Source of the DNA: Glandiceps talaboti
Lineage: Eukaryota; Hemichordata; Enteropneusta; Spengelidae
Direction: 5' to 3'
DNA length: 64,000 bases
NCBI RefSeq assembly: GCF_964340395.1
Contig: NC_135555.1
Location: 9,969,931-10,033,930, forward strand
Of the stretch, positions 10,631-40,033 are shown in pieces. The stretch's first letter is position 1. The number at the start of each line of letters is the position of its first letter. The position numbers were made by a program, and so were the translations under genes. The notes under the pieces were generated by a model, which was given only the letters and a program-made list of their open reading frames with translations, was not told the DNA's origin and ran no database searches.

Positions 10631-12486
10631 ATTGCAGGTACCAAGAATATCTATAAAAGTTACTGCTACCAGCATGTGTTTACAAATAAAGTACTTTTTA
10701 TCTCAAGAGTCATGTATCTATATTATAATACAGTATTACAGGACTATGGGACCATGTCATACTCCAATCATGAATACCAAATATGTCTTGCTTGGGTGCT
10801 GCTGCTTTGTACAATTTCAGAAAACATAACCAAGTGCAATGAATTTTTCATCCTGAGAAATAAAAGAGTAAATTGAATGACAAATTAGTACTTTCAGTTA
10901 TTAGAGAATGATGTTGATTGTGACTGACAGTTTTTCAGCATTTCACTATTAAGCTGAACTGTAAAGTCTGCCAATACATGAAGTTGTGAGGCATAACCAT
11001 AGATAGTGGAGGGGTAATTTCCCCTCCACACACTGTCTTTGGCATACCATGTATATATATGACAGAGGCAGGTGAATTATCGACACAGATACAAACTACA
11101 ACTATTCTTGCAAGATTTTGATATAAGCTATCACTGAATGTTGATGTAATTACACTCACAGGGTGGCATCTTTGATGCAAGGTTTCTTCAAATGATAGTA
11201 CATTCAACCTCATTCAGTGTTTTCCTTATCTTGATCACAGGGTGATTACATCCACATAACCAAAGCACCTCTATCATCCACTTTTGTAATCTACCACATA
11301 CAATGATAGATTTTGTCTGGTATTACTGACATCCACAACATCCACAACTCTCTCCTTATAATCTAGCATGTGAAAAGTTTAATGTATGTACATCAATATT
11401 TTTGCTGAAGATGACTACACTCAAGAATCGTAATCATGATTGAATATGAAAATCTTTTATAGTAGCATTACATTTGTAAGTTTAGTGAGTACTTTCATTT
11501 CATTGCATCATTTTTAGATGACAGCCCTATTATTGTAATTTTTATAATAATCTAAACAAGACCTTGAGAGAGATTGTGGACGATTTTAGTAGACGTTGGC
11601 TGGACAACCTGTTGATTCACGTCATACCAGGAACACTATGGAATTAAAGAGCGCCCTCACATGAAAGGAAACAAAATCTTTTGTTTTTAAGCGGAACCGC
11701 AACTCCTGGAAAGTCATTTCATGATTTCATATCAAATAATTTAGCTCGTGCCAAGAAACACCAAATTGAATTTGTTTTACCTCCATTTATCTAGCAATGG
11801 CCACTGTTACCCGAGGGATCTTATTAGCAGACACACTTAGCCTGCAATCCATTGTAGCCTCTATAAGCTTTCACACTCCAACTTCTATCATATCAGGTCC
11901 TTTGTTATATACTAACTAGGTTGACTGGGTCACAATCATGGCTCATCAAGTCTTTCAGAAACAAACGGCTGAGGTGAAGCTCGAACCTGCAGATTCCAAA
12001 CCGGTCACTTACCTTTGGCCACTTCACATATTTGGATCACTCTTAGGTAGTATTACAAGTATGTTTTATAAGCTTTGAAATTATTTACATGTATGTTGCC
12101 GATACTTAAAGGGAATTTGCACTGGTATATGTTTCGTGCGGAAAAAATATTGTACACACACACAAACACGCACGCATGTACACTTATTTGTGTAGTGTGT
12201 TACCGCCATGTTCAGCATATCGGGTTTTATAAACATGTATGTAATATCAAATCGATTTTGTTAATGATTTATACTTGTTCACACGCGAGATTACGTCGTT
12301 GGTCTCACAGGTCGTTACTTTGACGTGAAGGTCTCCAACTGTCGAAACCTCAATGAGTCATTGTTTACCTTATGACGTCATTATAATGTATCTCATGTAC
12401 TCCATTAAAATATGTCTACCACTGAATGACATAATTCGATATTAACTGGTTATAATAGTCGATCGTATTTCAGGATTAGTTTGAAA
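10631..12486. other. Intergenic, no gene recognised
   Basis: No supported gene. It contains a second copy of the roughly 60-bp dispersed repeat at 11763-11826. A short open stretch starting at ATG 11939 and followed by a possible donor has no family match and was not called. Sequence just upstream of 12487 should hold the promoter of the next gene, but I see no clear TATA box. Confidence 0.5.
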
Positions 12487-14106
12487 ATGGAACCTTCGAT
12501 GTTACTTGCTAAGTTTCACGAGGAATTATCGGCAGCTTACCGTGTCGGGAACTTTGATGTTATACGTAAGCTATACCTACCAGATGTTGTAATGATGGAA
12601 CCTGGGCAAGAAACAAAACATGGTATCGAAGGTAGGTTTGACAACATGTAACTCAGACTACTGTATTATCGCTGGTAGTGTGAAGAAGAAATCAATGTCG
12701 CAGTTTTTTATGTTTTCTTTCTGCAGGCGTTTTGACAATGCTTCATACATAAATACATTGCGATAATTACAACGGAAGTCAGTAAAGTTTAATCAAATCG
12801 AAGTCTGGCAGCCATGGCTCGACGAAAATCTTGCCACATAAACATTGCTACATTTTATTGTCTGCCCTGACAAACGTTGTTCTAATTTTGCTAAATCTCT
12901 TATCGTCTGGCTCGGCAAAATAAGCCTTATCAACATTGCTACATCTTATCGTCTGGAAACAAAATTGTTACATTTTAATCCATTGACATGCCTGAAAATG
13001 TATACTTTGATTACAATATATATGGTGAAAAGAAAATGTAGCAATATCGGTTAGATTTTTGTCAAGCCAGGTGATAAAATGTAGCAATGTTTCAGTAGTG
13101 ATTTATTATCATGCCAGACTACGTTTTGTTTCAAGCCAACTGTATTGTCCGTATTATCTGACAACTTTTATCCCCTCACATGTAATTATAGGTACACGTC
13201 ACAAATTAATGTTGTGAGATATATCAGTCAATGATATATGTTAGATTGTAACATTTTAAGGCGTTTCTGTTGTCTGTACATATTGCGACAGAGACGTGAC
13301 ATTTGGGATGACAACAGTTTTACCGACTCAGGTCACACACGTGCTTGCTTTGTTTGTTTTGTATATCAAAAGCAAATAAATTAATTGGCAGTAGATCCTT
13401 ATCGAGTGCCTTACCAGTAACGTAGTGTAAACTTACACTATACCTTGTCTTGAAATTCAAATCACCAGTACTGTTCTTTATCAAAAATCGTGAAGCTGTG
13501 AGGTAGATCTAAGCGATTGTCTAAGCATGCGCACACAAATTAACAAAAATAATAATGTTACATATAAATGGATTGTACTTTGACCACAGAATAGAGAGCC
13601 TATTGTCTGTGCTTTGACCACGACTAACTATCTTTCAAAAATGTTTGCAGCAAGTTTATTGAAACAAGGGACCAATAGATTAAGGGGAATGCACGCAACA
13701 CCAAAAAATGATTGCATTTTTGTGAAGTTTGGGTTGTGGCGAGTCAGTCCATAGTGTTACATGACAACGATTGTATGGATACTAATATTGAAAATTTGTC
13801 ATGTTTTCCTTATCCATAAAAAAGATATGCCGTTTTTACAATATCATATTTTGTTAAATTTTAATAGAAATACTAAAGGCTGGTAAAGAGATGTTTGATG
13901 ACAGGATAACAGGTGTGCAATATTTGTCTGAAGAGACGCTGGGACCGATTGGAAGTGAATTTCTCGTCGATAGAGGGCGATACATATTTGAAACGGAGGA
14001 CGGGACTGTAGCTGACAGAGGGAAGTACCTGATGGTGTGGAAGCTGATAGACGGGCAATATCGTGTATATATTGATTCATACAGCAGCGACCTGACTGAA
14101 TCATAG
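12487..14106 (+). CDS. SnoaL/NTF2-like (DUF4440-type) protein
   Basis: Two coding exons, 12487-12631 and 13868-14106, joined in phase 1 by a GT-AG intron, give 127 residues. The N-terminus (LAKFHEELSAAYRVGNFD, then LYLPDVVMMEPG) follows the usual pattern of small NTF2-fold proteins: an opening helix, then a D-x-V-x-M strand. The second exon starts EILKAGKEMFDD and ends with strands YIFETEDGT, RGKYLMVWKLIDGQYRVYID. Full domain length is about 125 residues, so the protein is probably complete, cytosolic and without a signal peptide. Members of this fold bind small molecules or dimerise; no catalytic role can be assigned from sequence. The 1.2-kb intron carries decayed inverted repeats of a dispersed family. 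Confidence 0.78.
12800..13140. repeat. Dispersed GCCAGACGATAA-type repeats in inverted orientation
   Basis: Motifs like GACGATAA(A)ATGTAGCAATGTTG and TTTTTGTC(A/G)AGCCAG occur on the minus strand at 12815-12960 and on the plus strand at 13035-13140, inside the SnoaL-like gene intron. Related plus-strand motifs recur at 59367-59515. The inverted layout suggests a decayed MITE-like family. Confidence 0.55.
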
Positions 14107-14551
14107 GAATAACACAGTGTGCTTTCTATAGCTATTGAGAACAGAAAGAAAGAGATTTTATTATTTCGCTGCAAGTCTATCATATACATTTTTCTGCTTG
14201 TTCGTCAGTTCGAATCTGTTAGCATGTGGGTGTTGTTTTACTTTAATATTAAAACACGGACACCGTATTTGATCTGGATGCCCCACATACGGGACATTTA
14301 TAGACAATTTTAAAGAGCACCACCTACGGTGAGAGTGTGAATATATGGATTACGCCGACTATTCCAATTTAACATTAATGACCATGTCTGCTAGATTAAC
14401 TGACCAAACATTGTTTATGTCATATTATGCATGCTCACTGCCTTGCACAGATCTCACCCAAAACCTAATCAGTTCTAGCCATAATACCCAAAAGAAGAGT
14501 TTACCAAATTTTAGTTTGTGCCAGCCATTTTTGAGAAAATGAGGACGCAGA

Positions 14552-14578
14552 CAGACAGACAGACAGACAGACAAACAA

Positions 14579-14609
<31 letters not shown>

Positions 14610-14635
14610 CACACACACACATATACACACACACA

Positions 14636-14669
<34 letters not shown>
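14552..14669. repeat. (ACAG)n/(AAAC)n/(AC)n microsatellite
   Basis: Compound simple repeat between the SnoaL-like gene and the GPCR gene. Open frames across it are artefacts. Confidence 0.95.
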
Positions 14670-14673
<4 letters not shown>

Positions 14674-16040
14674 GATTCAGCATAATCCTTCCCTTTCTGG
14701 CAAAAGCATGTAATTGTAATTTCTTAGTGACGAACATTTGAAGTTTTCATCAATTGTTGACATTTCGTCATAAAACATACACTGCACGAACTGACGAGCG
14801 AGTGTTACATTTACGACAGGCGTCGCCTGGACAACGAGAGAGTATCATCTTTTCAGAATAATTTCAGGTTTCAGACAAATTTGAATCCATTCTTTTTCTG
14901 TACTTGAAATGTTTGATGAACGACCATTCTATATATTGTACATACTATCAAATTCACATGTTCCCAATTCCCCGATTGAAAATGCATATTTAACCCAACG
15001 ACAGATGAAATTAAAAAAACAAAAAAACATAGTAGAATCATGATGAACCACATCAGCATGTCTTCTGAAAAGTGTAATGATTTCCGATTCCGTAGGCTTC
15101 CGCAATTAAAAGCTATACTTGGCAATTGTGAAATATCAACTTTATGAAAGTAAAGTATACAAATTATGAATATTATCCTTTCAATGGCTGCTATGTTGTT
15201 AGACTGTAAAAGGTACGTCGGATCGCTCCGCTCTCACCAACCTGCTCTAGGGGTTGACCGGTGTGTGGGGGCGCCCTTACAGACTACTAGAGTAAACACA
15301 TATTCGACTAGAGTGATATTATTGACTTGGTGTTTTATACTCTGGGGCTATATATATATATGCTTAGCTAAGTGGGGTTTTTAATAGTCATGCCTCTTTC
15401 CAAATATTTATTCATTGTATACGCTGATCCGACTATATGTGTTAAACTTATATATATATATTTATTTATTTAATTTATTTTTTCACAAACCAACAGCTAG
15501 ACTTAATAATATGTTCTTAAATGAAAAAAACATAACAAATATATGCAATACATATACTGGACGAAGACATAAAAAAACACTATTGAAATAATTATATAAA
15601 ACATTCCTAAAAATATTTAAAATGCCGAACACGTCAAAATTCTGAAAATAGCTCACATAGAGGGAGTTCTAGATATGGAAATCAAATGCCATCAACCACA
15701 CACATGACTAGGGATAGAAAATTATAGGATATTTGTTCGAGCAGAAAGTGATCGAAAGAGTTGAATACAGTGTGTTTGAATACTGCTGAGATGGTGATTT
15801 AACTATTGATATTATAAATTATTTGTTCAACAGGTGGTCATTCATCATTTGACACTTATTCACTATTGACACCAAATTTAAGTCATTACGTTAGGAGTTT
15901 GATGTGATAATTAAATTTAAGTAGCGTATCCACTAACCATATGCTCACTCAGACCTTCACATATTGTGATTATTATGCTTCTATTTGATATCAATGCCAG
16001 GAGTTATGATTAAGTGGTTGTCATTGAAGTGAAAACAGGG
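14670..16040. other. Intergenic, no gene recognised
   Basis: AT-rich non-coding sequence with no recognisable gene, RNA or element. It leads into the promoter of the receptor gene. Confidence 0.5.
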
Positions 16041-16048
16041 TATATAAG
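16041..16048 (+). promoter_or_regulatory. Candidate TATA box for the GPCR gene
   Basis: TATATAAG lies 64 bp before the first in-frame ATG at 16105. This fits a start of transcription near 16070-16075 and a short 5' UTR if the gene really is a single exon. Confidence 0.5.
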
Positions 16049-16104
16049 TGAGGTTGTAATAATTTGCTGTACACACATTACTGTGAGAGAGCTGCGTTCG
16101 CGTA

Positions 16105-17313
16105 ATGATCACCGAGTCTCTGCGTGTGAAAAGGATGAATACTCCGGAGAAGAATGGTGGTGTCAACCTCGCGACTATCTACGACATACCTTCTGAAAAA
16201 ACAACTTTATCATATGCAAGTGATCACAACGGATATACAACGACAGAAACTGCCATTCTTGCCACGATTTTATCTTTCATCGTCTTTCTGACAGTTGCGG
16301 GGAATTTACTCGTCTTGGTCACTTTTGTTATTGACAGAGGAATCCGTATGAATGTGAGCAATCTATACATTCTGAATCTGGCATTTGCAGACTTCATAGT
16401 TGGTGTTGTATCGCTGCCGTTGAATACAGCGTGGTTGTTACATGGCCACTGGCCGTACGGTCGGACAGTTTGCAGATTTTGGTTGGTGGTCGATTATACG
16501 GTTTGTATTGCGTCTGTCTTTGGTATCATTTTAATCAGCCTCGATCGTTTTCTTTTGGTGACATTAAAAATGAGATATTGGGTGTTTCAAACTCGGAATA
16601 GAGCCAATTGTATTATCATCACGTCCTGGATTCTTGCTGTATGCATCTATGCCCCAGTGATCTTGAGTTGGGAACGTATCAGGGGTGAATATGTGATAGA
16701 CTACAACACAGTCTGTGAAATGGAAGGTATTGATAATTTAACTTACAATATCGTTATGATATTTATTGAATTCTTAATTCCTATGTTTATTATTGTTTAT
16801 TTGAACACAAGAGTGTATATCAGCATACGTAGAATGTCGCGGCGGAGCGATATTTTAAAGAGGAGAACCTCACTCGCCAAACGTTCTGACAACATCGAAA
16901 TGTCAATAAGAACGGCAACCTCTGAATCGTCAGACGATGTCGTCGACATCGGATCGGCACCAAACCAATCTCGTAAAAACAGTCAATCGGTTTCGTCAAA
17001 TTCTAAAAAAGAGGAATCATCGGCTAAGGGAAGTATGAAACATGCGAAGCACAAAAAGGCAGCAAAGACCCTAGCTATTATTGTTGGAGTATTCGCTATG
17101 TGTTGGATGCCCTACAATGTCTATCTACTCATTACAACATTATGTAGTGCATGCTGGAATGACGCACTATGGGAAATAACGAACTATTTGCTGTGGTGCA
17201 ATTCTGCGCTCAACCCATTCTTGTACGCGATGACCAATGTACGCTTTCAAAGGAACTTTATTTTCATTATGACATTCGGCAAAATAAGTAGGAAGGTACG
17301 ACCAACGGTGTAA
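16105..17313 (+). CDS. Histamine H3/H4-like aminergic GPCR
   Basis: Intronless rhodopsin-class receptor of 402 residues (392 if the ATG at 16135 is used). Seven hydrophobic segments are present. Key residues: N67 in TM1 (AGNLLVLV), D96 in TM2 (LAFADF), C123-C204 disulfide pair, amine-binding D130 in TM3 (WLVVDYTVC), DRF at 147-149 in place of DRY, W175, E222 in TM5 (FIEFLIP), CWMP at 333-336 and NPFLY at 370-374. The DRF motif, the APVILSWE stretch after TM4 and especially the TM5 glutamate are features of vertebrate H3/H4 receptors, where that Glu contacts the imidazole ring. The third loop (about 240-318) is long, Ser- and Lys-rich, as in Gi-coupled amine receptors. Histamine as ligand is an inference. 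Muscarinic-like receptors are the nearest alternative, but they lack this glutamate. Confidence 0.88.
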   Translation: MITESLRVKRMNTPEKNGGVNLATIYDIPSEKTTLSYASDHNGYTTTETAILATILSFIVFLTVAGNLLVLVTFVIDRGIRMNVSNLYILNLAFADFIVGVVSLPLNTAWLLHGHWPYGRTVCRFWLVVDYTVCIASVFGIILISLDRFLLVTLKMRYWVFQTRNRANCIIITSWILAVCIYAPVILSWERIRGEYVIDYNTVCEMEGIDNLTYNIVMIFIEFLIPMFIIVYLNTRVYISIRRMSRRSDILKRRTSLAKRSDNIEMSIRTATSESSDDVVDIGSAPNQSRKNSQSVSSNSKKEESSAKGSMKHAKHKKAAKTLAIIVGVFAMCWMPYNVYLLITTLCSACWNDALWEITNYLLWCNSALNPFLYAMTNVRFQRNFIFIMTFGKISRKVRPTV

Positions 17314-17984
17314 GTTGTACAGCATCGCATCGACAGTGCACAGTGCCCTCGCTTCAATCAAGAACTTACATGTATGCATAAATTTGCATTTTGACTAAAA
17401 CCAGTTGAAGAAATTAATGTACAGTAAGAAAGTTGACAAAAAAAAATCAAAAGAATAACAAATGTATGTATTCTATTGATCCTTATTTCTCTGTTGGACA
17501 TTGCATGCTGCACCATTTCGCTATCGGATGATGGGTTTTTCACGGAGGCTGAATCGACAAGCCGCTGGACATACACGTAAATGTTATTACATAAAACTTG
17601 CTTATAAAAATAACCTGACATTTTTCATTATACGATGTTATGAAACACAACAGATGGTGTTTATAAGCTTGTAGAGTGAATCAATTATTTTATTTCAAGT
17701 GAAATATTCAATTTTTAAGCAATGATCGAAACACATTATTTTCTTTCTTTTGTCAAACGTCTAAAACCTGCGAGTTCTTTATCCCGTCCTTATGTAACGA
17801 AATCGTCCGAGTATTCCGGGAAATTGGATGGAAATTAAACTGTCACCAAAGTAAATGACATTGTTGATTTGTCTCATTATATCTGTGACACGTATTGTTA
17901 ACTGAATAACACATCACTTGACATAGCATGGAAACTATTAGCCACAGGAAATTAAGGTCGGTTACTATGGCAGCCATACAGTGC

Positions 17985-17986
<2 letters not shown>
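17314..17986. other. GPCR 3' flank
   Basis: Probably 3' UTR and intergenic sequence. No canonical AATAAA was found close to the stop. No other gene is seen. Confidence 0.45.
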
Positions 17987-18080
<94 letters not shown>

Positions 18081-18120
18081 ATCCATCCATCCATCCATCC
18101 ATCCATCCATCCATTCATCC

Positions 18121-18207
<87 letters not shown>

Positions 18208-18260
18208 CTTCACCCAACCACCCATTCATTCATTCATTCATTCATTCATTCATTCATTCA
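17987..18260. repeat. (TATC)n-(CATC)n-(TATC)n-(TTCA)n microsatellite
   Basis: Long compound tetranucleotide array between the convergent GPCR and minus-strand polycystin genes. The Ile-Tyr-Leu-Ser frames it creates are artefacts. Confidence 0.97.
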
Positions 18261-18824
18261 TACGTACTCAGTCGTTCATTATTTCTGTCTGTCTTTTTTT
18301 TCTACAACTTCAAGATAGTCGTCGGCAGACGTGTTCATCAGATGGAGAATGTTACCTCAGGATTATTATTATACATTGATCAAAACACTTCCTTGTCTGT
18401 GATCAAAACAATGTGAAGGAAATAAGTAAACGAAAAAAAAGTCACAGATAATTATACTCAAATAGCCATATTTATAAACATACTTATTGTAAACGCTCTG
18501 TTTCGGGTTCAATGGTTGCAACTGTATATAGATTCCTTCTATACGGTGCAAATCATCCATACCATAATATATCAAAAGGCTCGGGAGATTAATATTTTTT
18601 CTGAACAATTGGCCATATTTTTATTGTTGGTATCATAAATATTAACTTAACTTCCATTATCCATCATTATAAATACATATGAACCAATATTACAATTGCT
18701 GACATCTTTTGACGTTAATTATGATTGATCATGAAATGTCATACAATTATTGAGGTCAACCCCCCCCCCCCAACTCGGATTTGTTTGTGCATTGAAAGCA
18801 AATCACAAAGAAGTGCCCCGTGTA
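18261..18824. other. Intergenic between convergent genes
   Basis: AT-rich non-coding sequence with a short C-run near 18760. No gene or element is recognised. It separates the 3' ends of the GPCR (+) and the polycystin-1-like gene (-). Confidence 0.5.
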
Positions 18825-18830
18825 TTTATT
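18825..18830 (-). promoter_or_regulatory. Candidate poly(A) signal AATAAA
   Basis: AATAAA on the minus strand, 60 nt after the stop codon of the polycystin-1-like gene. It would give a very short 3' UTR. Confidence 0.55.
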
Positions 18831-18889
18831 TTGATATAAATGTGTTTGTTTTGTCATCTTTATCCTGCTAGTTTTTCATGTAGTCCATT

Positions 18890-37358
<18,469 letters not shown>

Positions 37359-38076
37359 TCTCCTGTTTATCAAAAATCGGTAGTTCTTTCTGCTGTTCAT
37401 GATAATTGCCTTTCCTTCATCCTTGACTGCCTGGGTAGTCTTGTCACTTTCATAAGGTAATGAATATCAATACATGCGTCTTCGGAAAGGGACGGAATAA
37501 TATGCTTGATAAATGATGTGTTCGTAGTTGATACAAATTTACTTGTCCGGCTACATGGAAGATGGACTGATGACGGATAGACAGAGGTACAGTTTCTAGC
37601 CGGTTTCTCACTCGAATGTGCCACGCGCAAGTCGGTAGCGTCCAAACGCACGTGTCGTACGATACAGTTAATTCGAATTTCCAAAAACATGAGAAAAGAA
37701 GGAAGGGAAAACGCGCGATGGCCGATGCTTAATAAGCATGTACCAGTACCTGGAAAACTCTCCACGCGCACAGTGTCGTACCAAGATATTCTGTTCCCGG
37801 AATTACCAACGAAATTACGTTCGTAAATTCGAATATTGCGTTTCGTTGTACATAGCGAACACATTTCGATGAATATTTTGATTGCAGGTGCATTGAAAAC
37901 ACGATGTGCGAAACCAGTCGCTAAAATGTACCGATCGTGCCCAAATTAGGGTGACCATGCAATGGCTTTTTGAGTCGACTTCGTTGATGTTACTGCAGCT
38001 GTGTACCAGAGTTTGAATGCGATGCATCAACGCCCCAATTCCCATTACGGGACAGGATGGATTTTACAGAGACCAA
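37359..38076. promoter_or_regulatory. Shared region between divergent polycystin-1-like genes
   Basis: Only about 720 bp separate the two start codons. The middle (about 37610-37830) is visibly richer in CpG and CACGCGCA/CACGTG-like motifs than the flanks. No TATA box was seen for either gene. A 155-codon minus-strand open frame in it has no recognisable family and is treated as chance. A bidirectional promoter is the simplest reading; transcription starts are not known. Confidence 0.6.
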
Positions 38077-39918
38077 ATGTTCATGATGTTGATCGTTACT
38101 ATATTAGCACTTGCTGTGTTAAATATCACTCCTTCTGCCTCCACAGGTACGTTATTAGAGATCATAGAGACACGTAATTTTGCTTGTATTGTGATTATGA
38201 AATATTACAATAATATTACGATAACGTTGCTTGTGTATGTGAAATCCTAATGCTTCCATATACCCACACCATAAGCTTAGTGCCTTGCATCGGTATATGG
38301 AGAACGACAGAGGGGAATACATAGTACAAGGTTGTCATTTGTTGCAACGTTATTCGTGAAAGTAATCAGGGTTATAACATTATTTCACATCAATCTTTTC
38401 GTTCAAGCGAAATATCATGTCTCATGTTGTGGGATTGACGGTGGTTCATTTCAAGTGATTGACTGGATTACATAATATGTACTCTGGGTTTAGCTACTTG
38501 TTTATTTTGTTGTTGTTGTTGTTGTTGTTGTTGTTTGTTTGTTTGTTTGTTTGTTTTGTTTGCTTTCTGTTATTTAAAAAATGATTGGCGTATTCAAATG
38601 GGTAACATAAACATATATCAGAGTCATTAATTGTTGTCAGGTGTACACATTTTCACAGCGGAAACTGTTGGGGGTTTTGCATGTATTTGGTGCTGTACAT
38701 CAGTATTCATGATAGTATACATAGGTAGTAATTAATAGTGTATTTTATTCCAATTGTCCAGATCCTGAACTAATAATCACGAAACTGTCTACATCGTTGA
38801 TGGTTCATCCTAGTTGTCCAAACACAAGGGTCACAGCTATAGAGGTCAACGTAACAGAGAGAATAGTCGGCAACTATATTTATGAATACATGTACGAAGG
38901 AGTTCCGTATGATGACAAAGGCAAGTAATATTCTTCATTGCCGTTATATTAATCTTCCCCTCATTATTAGGTTTTGTTTTGGTATTTGGGGGCAGGGATT
39001 TAAAAGGATTCGTTCTGTTTTGAAAACAACATGGTTGAGCCTCACGATGTTTGTCAAAATTACCTCATCTGTGTGTTCCAGAGAGAGTAAAAGAGATATA
39101 CATTAATTAATAAAGAAATCAAGATAGACGAACATCCAGGCAGGCAGTAAGCCGATGAGGGCAGTGCGAAGGATTACATGTACAAATGTATATCACTGTA
39201 ACTAATCCCCTCGGACCACTATAGTCTGAATATGCACTTACCAGAACGCCTTCTGAAAGGACAGTATAAACAGAAAGAATCCATGACAATTGCATCCACC
39301 GATTCGACGTGACTATACTATGCAGATTAACTTTATATAGTTATTGTAAATATTAAAAGGAAGTACTACAAACCACATAGTCATTTGTATTGCATATCCT
39401 AATAATAGTTTGCTTTCCTTTGACCAATAGATGCTGGTACATTACATCCGGGGATTAATTTCATAACTTATTCCCGTGAATGTGAAGAAGGATGTTACTC
39501 TGCACGTCTTTCTGCGTATGATGATAACACTTCCTACAATGATTCCTGGGTTTTTACTGATGTCTGTTTGATTGAAACACTGCAGAATGTCACTCTGATT
39601 TTCACTAATTATTATGCGAAAGGTATGTTAATTTGACAGAACAGTAACTCTAAAAAAAAATGGGAAGATGAGCATATTTCACAAATCCTGCTGTTGTGAG
39701 CTATTAGGCTACAGATAGGAGGAGCTGTTCGTCAAAAACGCATTTTGGAGTCAACAATTTGATATGGTGGGGGTACGCTGGCGAAATTGGACTCCAGTTC
39801 AGTTGTTCAAGTACAAATGTATCATCATGGTTTCATTTTCTTTCTAGAAACACTGTGGATCAAATATGTTATTTTCACAAAAGGGCAAAGTACATTTTCT
39901 TTTAGCTTTGCTATCCAT

Positions 39919-39966
<48 letters not shown>

Positions 39967-39980
39967 CTCTCTCTCTCTCT

Positions 39981-40033
<53 letters not shown>

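Noticed and set aside
11939-12047. Possible first exon (ATG 11939 followed by a GTAGTA donor)
   Set aside because: The peptide has no family resemblance and cannot be joined convincingly to the SnoaL-like gene, which has its own good start.
17928-18416. 162-codon plus-strand frame rich in Ile-Tyr-Leu-Ser
   Set aside because: Translation of a (TATC)n array, with no splice context or family.
37397-37864. 155-codon minus-strand frame between the divergent polycystin genes
   Set aside because: No recognisable domain, no hydrophobic or repeat pattern, and it occupies the presumed promoter; treated as chance.
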